The notes beneath the pieces were generated by a model. That model was not told where the DNA came from, made no database searches, and saw only the letters and a list, made by a program, of their open reading frames with translations. 64,000 nucleotides of DNA, taken from assembly GCF_017310035.1 (NCBI RefSeq), contig NZ_CP022296.1, positions 372,001 to 436,000 of the forward strand. Reading direction: 5' to 3'. The translations under genes and the position numbers were made by a program. Shown here piece after piece: positions 1 through 8,269 of the stretch. The DNA is from Nocardioides sp. S5 (lineage in GTDB: Bacteria > Actinomycetota > Actinomycetes > Propionibacteriales > Nocardioidaceae). Numbering within the stretch: the stretch's first letter is position 1; each line of letters opens with the position of its first letter.

Positions 1-431
1 GTGACGACGTAGGGCACCAGGGCCTCGAGGGTGACGGTCGGGGCGCCCAGGCCGCCGATCCAGCTCCAGGCGGCGACCAGCGACCCGGTGTAGCCGATGA
101 GCAGCGCCGCGACACCGTGCGGTCGCGGGCCCCATCTGGCCACGGAGTACGTCGCTACCGGGAAGGCCAGCTGACCGAAGATCGGCGTGTCGTGGAGGGG
201 TGCCTGGGCGGCGCTCGCGAGTGCGACCACCGCGAAGACCGCGCTGGGGTGGGCGCGACGCCACCACAGGGGAGCCACCTGCGCGGCCGTGAGGAGCGCG
301 GCGAGCGGCTCCTCGGCCGTCAGGTGGCCCAGGAACCCCGTGACCAGCAGGCCCAGGGTCAGGGCTGCGTCGAACAGCCACCGGCCGCGTGGGCCGAGCC
401 GCCAGGGGTGGGAGTCCCGGTGATCGCGCAT
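1..431 (-). CDS. Sensor histidine kinase, N-terminal part (cut by window edge)
   Basis: Only the first 143 codons are present; the gene runs off the left edge. It starts at an ATG (complement of 429-431). The protein begins with a short basic cytosolic stretch, then hydrophobic segments (about residues 19-36, 60-78, 105-125). The motif PLWWRRAHP around residue 54 is typical of the membrane sensor region of actinobacterial NarL-type histidine kinases (DUF7134-like). That family normally continues into a HisKA_3 dimerisation domain and an HATPase domain, which lie outside the window. It is probably half of a NarL/LuxR-type two-component system. The family call rests on the membrane domain only. 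Confidence 0.7.
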   Translation of the reverse strand, partial: MRDHRDSHPWRLGPRGRWLFDAALTLGLLVTGFLGHLTAEEPLAALLTAAQVAPLWWRRAHPSAVFAVVALASAAQAPLHDTPIFGQLAFPVATYSVARWGPRPHGVAALLIGYTGSLVAAWSWIGGLGAPTVTLEALVPYVV

Positions 432-509
432 GTGCGGACCCTAGACGCCGGGCGCGGCCGGCACGTCAGACCACGGGAGGACGCCGCGCGGCGGCGGGCG
501 GGGCCCGAG

Positions 510-515
510 TAGGGT
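510..515 (+). promoter_or_regulatory. Putative -10 box for a leaderless DUF4177/ridA transcript
   Basis: TAGGGT matches the actinobacterial TANNNT -10 pattern and ends 7 nt upstream of the DUF4177 ATG, so the predicted start of transcription falls on or next to the start codon. No convincing -35 was found. Confidence 0.35.
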
Positions 516-522
516 GCGATCC

Positions 523-678
523 ATGACCCAGTGGGAATACCAGGTGGCGCCGATTCCGCTCCACAACGAAGCGCTCATGCTCAACAACTTCGGCCAGGAC
601 GGATGGGAGCTGGTGGCGATCCACACCAACGCCCAGGGTGGCCTGGTGGCCTTCCTCAAGCGCGCGAAGGCGGCCTGA
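523..678 (+). CDS. DUF4177 small protein
   Basis: A 51-residue protein starting MTQWEYQVAPIP and containing the signature GQDGWELVAI, which is the DUF4177 pattern (antiparallel sheet plus W-E-L core). Its function is unknown. A TAGGGT hexamer at 510-515 lies 7 nt before the ATG and there is no Shine-Dalgarno, so the mRNA may be leaderless. The RidA gene follows 1 nt after the stop codon, which suggests co-transcription. Confidence 0.75.
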   Translation: MTQWEYQVAPIPLHNEALMLNNFGQDGWELVAIHTNAQGGLVAFLKRAKAA

Positions 679-679
679 C

Positions 680-1135
680 GTGTCGGCCGAGGCGCGCCTC
701 GCCGAGCTCGGCATCACCGTCCCGGAGGTCGTGCCTCCGGTGGCGGCCTACCAGCCCACGGCCCGCAGCGGGAACCTCGTCTTCACCGCCGGCCAGCTGC
801 CCGCGCGCGACGGCGAGATGATCGCCGTCGGCAAGCTCGGCGGCGAGGTCAGCGAGGATCAGGGCTACGAGTGCGCGCGCCAGTGCGCGCTCAACGCGCT
901 CGCCGCGGTGAAGGCCGAGATCGGCTCGCTGGACCAGGTCAAGCGCGTGGTGAAGGTCGTCGTCTTCGTCGCCTCCACCCCTGACTTCACCGGCCAGCCC
1001 AAGGTCGCCAACGGTGCGTCCGAGCTGTTCGGTCAGGTCTTCGGTGAGGCCGGCAAGCATGCGCGGTCCGCCGTCGGCGTCTCCGTGCTGCCGCTCGACG
1101 TGCCGGTCGAGGTCGAGATCGTCGTCGAGGTCTGA
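680..1135 (+). CDS. RidA family protein (enamine/imine deaminase-like)
   Basis: A 151-residue protein of the YjgF/YER057c/UK114 family, which hydrolyses reactive enamine/imine intermediates produced by PLP enzymes. Visible family features are the GNLVFTAGQLP segment near residue 33 and the C-terminal LPLDVPVEVEIVVEV strand. I chose the GTG at 680, 1 nt after the DUF4177 stop. The in-frame ATG at 638 would overlap that gene and adds unrelated sequence. The sequence resembles the longer RidA subgroup rather than the archetypal 128-residue enzymes. The Nudix gene starts directly after its stop codon. Confidence 0.85.
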   Translation: MSAEARLAELGITVPEVVPPVAAYQPTARSGNLVFTAGQLPARDGEMIAVGKLGGEVSEDQGYECARQCALNALAAVKAEIGSLDQVKRVVKVVVFVASTPDFTGQPKVANGASELFGQVFGEAGKHARSAVGVSVLPLDVPVEVEIVVEV

Positions 1136-1996
1136 GTGCAGCGCCTCCCGCTGCCCGACGCCTTCGTCGCCCAGGCCAGGGCGTACGCCTCGGGTGACGC
1201 CGCTCCGGCCGAGCCGCGCGACGCGGCCACGGTGGTGCTGCTGCGCCCCGGAGCGACCGGACCCGATGTCTACCTCCTGCGCCGGCAGACCTCGATGGCC
1301 TTCGCCGGCGGGATGTGCGTCTTCCCCGGCGGCGGCGTCGACCCGCGCGACTTCGACGACGAGCTCGTCGACCGCGGGCTCTGGGCCGGGCCGGACCCCA
1401 CGGAGTGGGCGGAGCGGCTCGGCTGCGAGGAGGCGAAGGCCCGCGCGCTGGTGTGTGCGGCCGTGCGGGAGACCTTCGAGGAGTCCGGCGTGCTGCTCGC
1501 CGGCACCGGCGCGGACTCCGTCGTCGCCGACACGACGGGCGACGACTGGGAGGCCGACCGGCTCGCCCTGGAGTCGCGTGCGATCTCGTTGACGGAGTTC
1601 CTCGAGAAGCGCTCGCTCGTGCTGCGCACCGACCTGCTCGGCGCGTGGTCGGGCTGGTTGACCCCGGTCTTCGAGCCGCGGCGCTACCGGACGTGGTTCT
1701 TCGTCGCGCGGCTGCCGGAGGGCCAGGTCACCCGTGACGTGTCCACCGAGTCGTCGTCGGTGACGTGGACCGGCGCGCTCGACGCGGTCGCCCAGGTCGA
1801 GCAGGAGGAGATCCTGATGCTGCCGCCGACCTGGCTGACCTGCCTCGAGATCGGCCGGCTCGCCGATCCCGACGCGGTGCTCGCGGCGGCGCAGGACCGC
1901 ATCGTCGACATGTTCATGCCCGAGGTCGTGGCCGACGGTGACGAGTTCATCCTGTCCACGCCGCCGCACTACACCGCGCTGATGGCCTCCCGGTGA
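1136..1996 (+). CDS. Nudix hydrolase
   Basis: A 286-residue Nudix-fold pyrophosphohydrolase. The Nudix box is split: GGGVDP at residues 65-70 is separated by about 40 residues from RETFEESGV at 111-119, which carries the metal-binding Glu residues. This split layout is known in NUDT19/Nudt7-like proteins. The substrate cannot be read from the sequence; a nucleotide or CoA-type pyrophosphate is likely. The GTG start is contiguous with the RidA stop (zero spacing), and an MBL-fold hydrolase follows 7 nt downstream. The run DUF4177-RidA-Nudix-MBL looks like one operon of metabolite clean-up enzymes. Confidence 0.85.
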   Translation: MQRLPLPDAFVAQARAYASGDAAPAEPRDAATVVLLRPGATGPDVYLLRRQTSMAFAGGMCVFPGGGVDPRDFDDELVDRGLWAGPDPTEWAERLGCEEAKARALVCAAVRETFEESGVLLAGTGADSVVADTTGDDWEADRLALESRAISLTEFLEKRSLVLRTDLLGAWSGWLTPVFEPRRYRTWFFVARLPEGQVTRDVSTESSSVTWTGALDAVAQVEQEEILMLPPTWLTCLEIGRLADPDAVLAAAQDRIVDMFMPEVVADGDEFILSTPPHYTALMASR

Positions 1997-2003
1997 GCCG
2001 GCG

Positions 2004-2816
2004 ATGAGCTGGAGCGGCGGCTCCTTCGGCGACACCGGCACCTGCGTGCTGGCGCCGAATGCGGACGTGATGACCCTCGACGGCACCAACACGTGGGTGC
2101 TGCGCGACCCGTCCTCCTCGCGCTCCGTGGTCGTCGACCCCGGACCCTCGATCACCCGCCACCTCGACGCCATCGACGCTGCCGCCGGCGACGTGGCCGT
2201 CGTGCTGCTGACCCACCACCACGCCGACCACAGCGAGGCGGCACGGGAGTACGCCGAACGCCACGGGTGCGGCGTACGCGCCCTCGACCCGGCGCACCGG
2301 CTCGGCTCCGAGGGACTGGGCGAGGCCGACGTGGTGTCGGTCGGCGACCTCGAGGTGCACGTGGTGGCGACGCCGGGCCACACGGCCGACTCGCTCTCCT
2401 TCGTCGTGCCGCAGGACCGGGCGGTGCTGACCGGCGACACCGTGCTGGGGCGCGGCACCACCGTCGTCGCGCACCCCGACGGCCAGCTCGGGGCCTACCT
2501 CTCCTCCCTCGAGCGGCTCCACGCGCTGTGCGGCGAGCAGGGGATCACGACGGTGTGGCCGGGGCACGGGCCCGTGATCGACGACGCCCTCGGGGCGCTC
2601 GACTTCTACCTCGCCCACCGCAAGCAGCGTCTCGACCAGGTCCGCGACGCGCTGCGCGACCTGCACGCGATCGCCCGCGAGGGTGGCGCCTTCCCGCACG
2701 AGACGCTGCCGCGCGCGATCGTGGAGATCGTCTACGCCGACGTCGACCCCGTGCTGTGGGGCGCCGCAGAGCTCTCGGTGCGCGCGCAGCTGGCCTACCT
2801 CACCTCCCCGAAGTAG
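2004..2816 (+). CDS. MBL-fold metallo-hydrolase (LACTB2-like)
   Basis: A 270-residue metallo-beta-lactamase-fold hydrolase. The zinc motif THHHADH is at residues 70-76, further metal ligands lie in TPGHT and the GDTVLG aspartate, and WPGHGP follows. The C-terminal 70 residues form the winged-helix-like tail seen in LACTB2/RNase Z-like members. The substrate is unknown. The ATG at 2004 lies 7 nt after the Nudix stop, so it is probably co-transcribed with it. Confidence 0.85.
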   Translation: MSWSGGSFGDTGTCVLAPNADVMTLDGTNTWVLRDPSSSRSVVVDPGPSITRHLDAIDAAAGDVAVVLLTHHHADHSEAAREYAERHGCGVRALDPAHRLGSEGLGEADVVSVGDLEVHVVATPGHTADSLSFVVPQDRAVLTGDTVLGRGTTVVAHPDGQLGAYLSSLERLHALCGEQGITTVWPGHGPVIDDALGALDFYLAHRKQRLDQVRDALRDLHAIAREGGAFPHETLPRAIVEIVYADVDPVLWGAAELSVRAQLAYLTSPK

Positions 2817-2855
2817 GGCTTGCGCGCACGCCTCCGGCAGGAGTGGAGTGGGGGC

Positions 2856-3389
2856 ATGGACACCCAGCACCGGTCCGTCGTCGTCCTGTCCCACGCGCTC
2901 GACCAGGCCGGCGACGCGCTCACGGCCGTCCATGCGGACGACTGGGACCGGCCGACGCCGTGCGAGGGCTGGACCGTGCGCCAGCTGGCCGACCACCTCG
3001 CGGCGGCGCCGCAGCACTTCCTGCAGCTGGCCCGCGGCGAGGAGGTCGACTGGGCGTCGGGCACAGGAGTCGAGCCCTACGCCCTCGCCGCGCACTTCCG
3101 CTCGCACGCCGACGACCTCATCCACCACTGGCACGGCCAGCCCGACGACCGCGTGGCGCAGGCCGACTGGCAGACCGCCGAGCTCGGGGTCCACACCTGG
3201 GACCTCGTCCGCGCGCTCGGGCGACCGCTCGCTCTCGACGACGAGGTGGCCGAACGCGGGCTGGCCTTCATCCAGCAGGGGCTGACCGCGGACAACCGCG
3301 GCGCTGCCTTCGGTCCGCCGGTCGGCGTGGCGGAGGACGCGTCGGCGTACGACCGGCTGGTGGCGTTCGCGGGGCGCGATCCGCACTGA
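2856..3389 (+). CDS. TIGR03086-like / mycothiol-dependent isomerase-fold protein
   Basis: A 177-residue protein with the DinB/MDMPI four-helix fold. CEGWTVRQLADHLAAAPQHF carries the first helix pair with the conserved His, and ELGVHTWDLVRALG carries the second metal-site His. Members of this actinobacterial family use or bind mycothiol and a divalent metal, but most are uncharacterised. I chose the ATG at 2856 because GGAGTGGGGG lies just upstream; an in-frame start at 2820 is possible. Confidence 0.75.
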   Translation: MDTQHRSVVVLSHALDQAGDALTAVHADDWDRPTPCEGWTVRQLADHLAAAPQHFLQLARGEEVDWASGTGVEPYALAAHFRSHADDLIHHWHGQPDDRVAQADWQTAELGVHTWDLVRALGRPLALDDEVAERGLAFIQQGLTADNRGAAFGPPVGVAEDASAYDRLVAFAGRDPH

Positions 3390-3411
3390 CCGTCGTACCG
3401 CCTCCCGCTCG

Positions 3412-3472
3412 GTAGTCCACCGGGAAGGGGTCGTTCGACGGCGTAGGTAGCAACCGTCTTCCGGTGGACTAC
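3412..3472. repeat. Inverted pair of the CCGGTGGACTAC repeat
   Basis: Two copies of the same 12-mer in opposite orientation (3412-3423 as GTAGTCCACCGG and 3461-3472 as CCGGTGGACTAC) could form a hairpin with a 37-nt loop between the convergent ends of the TIGR03086-like gene and the beta-propeller gene. The right copy supplies the TAG stop of the minus-strand gene. The motif recurs at 28.28, 28.31 and 28.77 kb. Confidence 0.7.
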
Positions 3473-4743
3473 GCGAACCGGCGCCAGAGCCACCGCAGCG
3501 CGAGCAGCAGCGCGATCGCCGCTGCCACGCCCAGGCCGATGAAGAGCGAGAGCTCGATCCCCAGCGGCGTCGGCGGACCGTCGCCGAAGTCGTGGGTGAG
3601 CTCCTGCGACGAGGTGCCGTCGAGGTCGGGGACGAGGTCGACGGCGAGGCTGAGCGAGGTGGCGATGTCCGCGTCGACGCGGCCGACGGAGCGGCGCCAC
3701 GTGCTGGTGTCGCTCACGGTGGTGGTGGTGACCACGAGCTCGCCGGCCCCTCCTCGCAGGTTCTGCACCAGCAGCACCTGCAGGCGGTGGTCGATCCAGC
3801 CGAGGGGATGGATGTCGACCGCTTCGAAGGTGTCCTCCGGGAACGGGTGCTGCAGCAGCTCGCCGGCATCCGCGTCCCACGTGTACGACGACGTGTCCGC
3901 GAACGTCCGGAGGGCGACGTGGCGGCCGTCCGGGGAGAAGGCGCCCGCCTCGATCCTCGGTCGGGAGTGGACGCTGACCGGCGTGCGGTCCGGCTCGGCC
4001 AGGAGGAGCTCTCCAGCCACCCGCCCGACGAGCGCGGATCCATCGTCTGCCACCGCGACGCTGACAGTGTCCGAAGGAACACGGACCTGGAGCGGTCGGC
4101 CGTCTGCGACGAGGACCCTGCCGAGCAAGGCCTGGAGACCGTCCTGGGTGGTCGCGATCCAGGCGAGCCAGCGTCCGTCCGGTGACCAGCTGAGCTCGCT
4201 CAGCTGCAGGCGTTGGCTGTCATCTGAGAAGGCTCGCACGGAGCGTCCGGTCTCGAGGTCCACCAGGGTGAGGTAGGTGCCCGACTCGGGAGATCCATCC
4301 TGATAGGCGATCGTCCGCCCGTTGTGGGACAGCGCCAGCCCCGTCAGCGTCTGGTCCCAGCCCGGCAGCCCCATCCGGTGCGCCACCCCGTCGGTCGCCG
4401 TGATGACGACGGCGTCACCCGAGGCAGACACAAAAGCCGCCGAGGCCCGCCCCACGGCGAGGTCCGTGGTCACCTCGAGGTCATCGGGGACGTCCTCGAT
4501 CCGGCTCGGGATCGCACCGGCGTCCGGCACCTCGCCCGACGCCGTACGCGCCTCCCGGTCCGATGTGGACCACATCGCGACGCCGCCGCCGACGGAGGCG
4601 AAAACCACCAGGACCGCAGCCACGGCGAGCGCCTGCGCGCGGCGGCGGGCGGCCTGCCCGCGACGCCAGAGGTCGTCGGAGACGGGGAGCGGCGTGACCT
4701 CGTCGGCCACGTGGTGCATCCGGGTGCGCAGGTCGTCGCTCAT
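3469..4743 (-). CDS. Membrane-anchored TolB/WD40-like beta-propeller protein, candidate sigma partner
   Basis: A 424-residue protein. Residues 1-45 are cytosolic, a transmembrane helix follows (about 48-72, LAVAAVLVVFASVGGGVAM), then about 320 residues with PD40/TolB-like blades (SWSPDGRWLAWIA, FSPDGRHVALRT), and a second hydrophobic segment at the C-terminus (SLFIGLGVAAAIALLLALRWLW) ending in basic residues. The ATG overlaps the stop of the upstream SigE-type sigma gene by ATGA (4740-4743), so translation is probably coupled. Family examples next to SigE-type sigma factors are generally uncharacterised; anti-sigma or co-sensor function is inference from position. The TAG stop lies inside a CCGGTGGACTAC repeat. 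Confidence 0.75.
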   Translation of the reverse strand: MSDDLRTRMHHVADEVTPLPVSDDLWRRGQAARRRAQALAVAAVLVVFASVGGGVAMWSTSDREARTASGEVPDAGAIPSRIEDVPDDLEVTTDLAVGRASAAFVSASGDAVVITATDGVAHRMGLPGWDQTLTGLALSHNGRTIAYQDGSPESGTYLTLVDLETGRSVRAFSDDSQRLQLSELSWSPDGRWLAWIATTQDGLQALLGRVLVADGRPLQVRVPSDTVSVAVADDGSALVGRVAGELLLAEPDRTPVSVHSRPRIEAGAFSPDGRHVALRTFADTSSYTWDADAGELLQHPFPEDTFEAVDIHPLGWIDHRLQVLLVQNLRGGAGELVVTTTTVSDTSTWRRSVGRVDADIATSLSLAVDLVPDLDGTSSQELTHDFGDGPPTPLGIELSLFIGLGVAAAIALLLALRWLWRRFA

Positions 4744-5255
4744 GCGTCTGCTCCGATCAGGTCGGCCAGCTCGGGGGCCAGCGTCCGCAGCCGGGCCAGC
4801 GCGTGCCGGGTCGTCGACTTCACGGTGCTCGTCGAGAGGTCGAGCGCACGTGCGGTCTCGACCTCGGTCAGGTCCTCGTAGAAGCGCAGCACCAGCACGG
4901 TCCGCTGCTTGGCGGTGAGCCGGGCCAACGCCTGGTCGAGGGTCAGCCGCAGGTCGGTGTCGACGGCGGCGGCCGCGCCGTCGTGCCCGAGCAGCGGCGA
5001 CTCGGCGAAGCGGCGGCGTCGCCACCAGGAGATGTTCTGGTGGTACATCGCGCGCCGGACGTAGGCCTCGGGCGAGGTGTGGATCCGCTTCCAGTGCCTC
5101 GCCGCCTGCAGCAGCGCGGCCTGCACGAGGTCCTGCGCGAGGTGGTGGTCGCCGCTCAGCAGGTACGCCGTCCGCGACAGGGCGGCCTGCCGCCCGGCCA
5201 CGAAGGCGTCGAATCCCGCCTCGTCCCCTGTGATCACGTCGAACCTCCCCCGCAT
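4740..5255 (-). CDS. SigE-family ECF RNA polymerase sigma factor
   Basis: A 171-residue ECF sigma factor. Sigma-2 is the region FDAFVAGRQAALSRTAYLLSGDHHLAQDLVQAALLQAARHW; sigma-4 is LDQALARLTAKQRTVLVLRFYEDLTEVETARALDLSTSTVKSTTRHALARL. It directs RNA polymerase to a small regulon. I list the ATG at 5255; a GTG at 5261 lies just upstream, and a GTG at 5237 is preceded by an excellent GGGGAGG six nt away, so the true start may be 18 nt shorter. It overlaps the beta-propeller gene by 4 nt. Confidence 0.88.
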   Translation of the reverse strand: MRGRFDVITGDEAGFDAFVAGRQAALSRTAYLLSGDHHLAQDLVQAALLQAARHWKRIHTSPEAYVRRAMYHQNISWWRRRRFAESPLLGHDGAAAAVDTDLRLTLDQALARLTAKQRTVLVLRFYEDLTEVETARALDLSTSTVKSTTRHALARLRTLAPELADLIGADA

Positions 5256-5349
5256 CAGCACCTCACCACGTACGACGCGCGCTGGCGTCGTGCCGGGTGG
5301 CAGTGGCTCGGAAGAAGTTCTGGGGCCGCCGGGAGTCAGGTGTGGTGTG

Positions 5350-6027
5350 TCAGCGGGCGCGGCGCGAGAGGCGCTCGAGGTCCATGATCACCACGGAGCG
5401 GGGCTCCAGGCGGAGCCAGCCGCGCGAGGCGAAGTCGGCGAGCGCCTTGTTGACCGTCTCGCGGGAGGCGCCGACCAGCTGGGCGAGCTCCTCCTGGGTG
5501 AGGTCGTGGTGGACGTGGACGCCGTCGTCGGCGGTGCGGCCGAAGCGGTCGGCGAGGTCGAGCAGTGCCTTGGCGACACGACCGGGGACGTCGGAGAAGA
5601 CGAGGTCGGCGACGACGTCGTTGGACTTGCGCAGCCGGCCGGCGAGCTGGGACAGCAGCCCGCGGGCGACCATCGGCCGGCCGTCGAGCCACTTGAGGAG
5701 GTCGTCGTGGGACAGCGAGCCGAAGGTGGCGTCGGTGACCGCGGTGACCGTCGCCGAGCGCGGGCCCGGGTCGAAGAGGGAGAGCTCGCCGAACATCTGT
5801 CCGGGGCCCATGATGGCCAGGAGGTTCTCGCGGCCGTCGGAGGAGGAGCGACCGAGCTTCACCTTGCCCTCGGTGACGATGTAGAGCCTGTCGCCGGAGT
5901 CGCCCTCGTGGAAGAGCACGTCTCCACGGCGCAGCGTGGTCTCGGCCATCGAGTTGCCGAGCGCGGTCGCCGCCTCGTCGTCGAGCGAGCTGAACAGCGG
6001 TGCCTGCCGAAGCACGTCGTTGTCCAC
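5350..6027 (-). CDS. crp: Crp/Fnr family transcriptional regulator
   Basis: A 225-residue cAMP-receptor-type regulator. The cyclic-nucleotide-binding barrel covers about residues 10-125 with the phosphate cassette GELSLFDPGPRSATV, followed by the long dimer helix and a winged helix with the recognition motif QEELAQLVGASRETVNKALADF near 175-196. Length and motifs match GlxR/Crp of actinobacteria, which control carbon and acetate genes. The GTG start at 6027 is preceded by GGAGG. A CRP-like half-conserved palindrome lies upstream at 6099-6114, and better sites precede acs and the DUF485-actP pair in this window. Confidence 0.9.
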   Translation of the reverse strand: MDNDVLRQAPLFSSLDDEAATALGNSMAETTLRRGDVLFHEGDSGDRLYIVTEGKVKLGRSSSDGRENLLAIMGPGQMFGELSLFDPGPRSATVTAVTDATFGSLSHDDLLKWLDGRPMVARGLLSQLAGRLRKSNDVVADLVFSDVPGRVAKALLDLADRFGRTADDGVHVHHDLTQEELAQLVGASRETVNKALADFASRGWLRLEPRSVVIMDLERLSRRAR

Positions 6028-6098
6028 GTTGATCCTCCAAGTAGTTGCGTCCCGTGCCGGGCCCGGTGCCGAGCCCTCGGGATCGGCACGATCCTAGC

Positions 6099-6114
6099 CG
6101 TGGTCTGGCTCACA
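6099..6114. promoter_or_regulatory. Possible Crp autoregulatory site
   Basis: CGTGGTCTGGCTCACA fits the CRP/GlxR pattern TGTGA-N6-TCACA with mismatches confined to the left half. It sits about 70 nt upstream of the crp start, in the divergent crp/nth intergenic region. Confidence 0.35.
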
Positions 6115-6178
6115 ACGGCCAGTTAGGGCCGGTGCGGCAGCCGAAGTCGGCGATCGGGGGCGTGTCGGAGCCGGACCG

Positions 6179-6184
6179 TAGGCT
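6179..6184 (+). promoter_or_regulatory. Putative -10 box, leaderless nth
   Basis: TAGGCT ends 6 nt before the nth GTG start and no Shine-Dalgarno is present, consistent with leaderless transcription. No clear -35 element. Confidence 0.35.
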
Positions 6185-6190
6185 GGGCGC

Positions 6191-6907
6191 GTGCCTGCCC
6201 CCACTGTGAGCGTCAAGCCCGACACGTCGCTGGTGCGCAGGGCTCGCAAGATGGACCGGATCCTCGCCGAGACCTATCCCGACGCCCGCGCAGAGCTCGA
6301 CTTCACCAACGCCTTCGAGTGCCTGGTGGTCACCGTGGTCTCCGCGCAGACCACCGACCGGCGGGTCAACGCCGCGAGCCCCGCACTGTTCGCGGCCTAC
6401 CCGACGCCCGAGGCGATGGCCGCCGCTCCCCGCGAGCACATGGAGCAGCTGCTGGGCCCGCTGGGCTTCTTCCGCGCCAAGACCGACTCGGTGCTCAAGC
6501 TCAGCCAGGCACTCGTGGAGCGCTTCGACGGCCAGGTGCCCGACCGGCTCGAGGACCTCGTCACCCTCCCGGGGGTCGGGCGCAAGACCGCCAACGTCGT
6601 GCTCGGCAACGCGTTCGACAAGCCCGGCATCACCGTCGACACCCACTTCGGCCGCCTCGCGCGCCGCTTCGGCTGGACCGAGGAGACCGACCCGGTGAAG
6701 GTCGAGCACGCCGTCGGCGCCCTCTTCCCCAAGCGTGACTGGACGATGCTGTCGCACCACCTCATCTGGCACGGCCGTCGGCGCTGCCACGCCAAGAGGC
6801 CCGCGTGCGGTGCCTGCCCGATCGCGCGGCTGTGCCCCTCCTTCGGCGCGGGGCCCACCGACCCGGTCGAGGCGGAGAAGCTCGTGAAGACGCAGGGGCC
6901 TGCATGA
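6191..6907 (+). CDS. nth: Endonuclease III
   Basis: A 238-residue DNA glycosylase/AP lyase of base-excision repair acting on oxidised pyrimidines. The helix-hairpin-helix [12 protein letters not shown] is at residues 126-137 with catalytic Lys132; the catalytic Asp is D150 in TVDTHFGR. The C-terminal [4Fe-4S] cluster motif has the canonical C-x6-C-x2-C-x5-C spacing ([17 protein letters not shown]). Compared with E. coli Nth (211 residues) it has short N- and C-terminal extensions. Its stop overlaps the next gene by ATGA, forming the conserved actinobacterial run nth-tlpA-nudix-marP. Confidence 0.95.
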   Translation: MPAPTVSVKPDTSLVRRARKMDRILAETYPDARAELDFTNAFECLVVTVVSAQTTDRRVNAASPALFAAYPTPEAMAAAPREHMEQLLGPLGFFRAKTDSVLKLSQALVERFDGQVPDRLEDLVTLPGVGRKTANVVLGNAFDKPGITVDTHFGRLARRFGWTEETDPVKVEHAVGALFPKRDWTMLSHHLIWHGRRRCHAKRPACGACPIARLCPSFGAGPTDPVEAEKLVKTQGPA

Positions 6908-7530
6908 GCCGTCCCGGTCTCCGAGGGGCCTTCCTCACGGCGCTGCTCGTCGCGTCGCTGACCGCGTGCACGTCCGACGACGGCGGCGGCTTCGACGTAC
7001 GCCCTCCCGACGTGCAGGTCGACACCCCCGAGCTGCGCAGGGTCAAGGCCCGTATCGGCATGGAGGACTGCGAGCCCGGCACGGGCCAGCCCGTCGAGGG
7101 CGGCCTGCCGGAGCTGACGCTCCCGTGCCTCGGCGGCGGGCCCGAGGTCGAGCTGTCGTCGCTGCGGGGCCCGCTGGTGATCAACCTCTGGCAGGCGTTC
7201 TGCGAGCCGTGCCGTGACGAGATGCCGGTGCTCGAGGAGTTCCACCAGCAGTACGCCGACCGCGTACGCATCGTCGGCGTCGACTTCAACGACGTGAACC
7301 CCGAGGGTGCCATGGCGCTGGCCGAGGAGACCGGGGCGACGTACCCGTCCGTCGCCGACCCGGGCGGCGAGCTGATGGGTGAGAGCACCTTCGCGGTGGC
7401 GCGACGCGGCCTGCCGGCCTTCGTCTTCGTCGACGCCGACGGTGTCGTCGTCGGCCAGGACTCCGGCGGCGTCGAGTCGATGGACGAGCTCAAGGGCCTC
7501 GTCGCCGAGCACCTCGGGGTCGACCTGTGA
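6904..7530 (+). CDS. TlpA-like thioredoxin-fold lipoprotein
   Basis: A 208-residue exported thiol-disulfide oxidoreductase. It has a signal peptide with lipobox LTAC (Cys22 lipidation site) and a thioredoxin fold with the CxxC active site QAFCEPC (Cys100, Cys103). GLPAFVFVD is the cis-proline loop. It probably reduces or isomerises disulfides at the outer face of the membrane, for instance in cytochrome c maturation; partner unknown. The ATG at 6904 overlaps the nth stop. Its own stop overlaps the GTG of the downstream Nudix gene, so all four genes to 9.4 kb are likely one unit. Confidence 0.88.
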   Translation: MSRPGLRGAFLTALLVASLTACTSDDGGGFDVRPPDVQVDTPELRRVKARIGMEDCEPGTGQPVEGGLPELTLPCLGGGPEVELSSLRGPLVINLWQAFCEPCRDEMPVLEEFHQQYADRVRIVGVDFNDVNPEGAMALAEETGATYPSVADPGGELMGESTFAVARRGLPAFVFVDADGVVVGQDSGGVESMDELKGLVAEHLGVDL

Positions 7531-8264
7531 CGTCCCTCCCGGGGTGGCTGGCCCCGGTGGTCGAGGCCGCCTCCACGATCACGGTCCACGAGCTGACGCG
7601 CTTCATGCCGCCCGAGGACGCGGACGCGCGGCTCGGCGCGGTGCTGATGGTGTTCGCCGACCGAGACGACGACCCGAGCGCCCCCGACGACCTCGCCCAC
7701 CGCGGCGAGCTGCTGCTCACCGAGCGCGCCCACCACATGCGCTCCCACCCCGGCCAGGTGTCCTTCCCCGGCGGATCGCTCGACGACGGCGAGACCCCCG
7801 TGGAGGCAGCGCTGCGCGAGGCCCACGAGGAGATCGGCCTCGAGCCCTCCGAGGTGGAGGTCTTCGGCGAGCTGCCCGAGCTGTGGCTGCCGCCCAGCAA
7901 CTTCGCGGTCACCCCGGTCCTGGGCTACTGGCGCGACCGGGGCCAGGTGCGCATCGCGAGCCCCGACGAGGTGCACGAGATCCACCACGTGGCGATCGCC
8001 GAGCTGCTCGACCCCGAGCACCGGATCAACGTGCGTCACCCCAGCGGCTGGACGGGCCCGGGCTTCCTCATCGGCCCCGACAAGGACGTCATCCTGTGGG
8101 GCTTCACGGCCGGGATCATCGCCCGGCTGTTCTCCTACCTCGGCTGGGACGAGAACTGGGACCGGGCGCGGGTGCGTGACCTGCCGGACCACATGCTGCA
8201 AGGTGAGCCCCGACAGTCCGACCTGGCGCCCAACCCGGCGCCCAACACCAGCCTCGAGGAGTAG
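7527..8264 (+). CDS. Nudix hydrolase, CoA pyrophosphatase type
   Basis: A 245-residue Nudix protein. The upstream element RAHHMRSHPGQVSFPGG is the UPF0035 signature of CoA pyrophosphatases (NudL/PCD1 type), directly followed by a complete Nudix box GGSLDDGETPVEAALREAHEEIGL. It is expected to cleave CoA or its derivatives to 4'-phosphopantetheine and 3',5'-ADP. GTGA overlap with tlpA gives the start at 7527. Confidence 0.88.
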   Translation: MTSLPGWLAPVVEAASTITVHELTRFMPPEDADARLGAVLMVFADRDDDPSAPDDLAHRGELLLTERAHHMRSHPGQVSFPGGSLDDGETPVEAALREAHEEIGLEPSEVEVFGELPELWLPPSNFAVTPVLGYWRDRGQVRIASPDEVHEIHHVAIAELLDPEHRINVRHPSGWTGPGFLIGPDKDVILWGFTAGIIARLFSYLGWDENWDRARVRDLPDHMLQGEPRQSDLAPNPAPNTSLEE

Positions 8265-8269
8265 CAACG

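Noticed and set aside
656..2461. Long open frame on the minus strand across ridA/nudix/MBL
   Set aside because: Low-complexity Arg/Gly/Asp-rich translation without motifs; the plus strand holds recognised families there. High GC makes long spurious antisense frames common.
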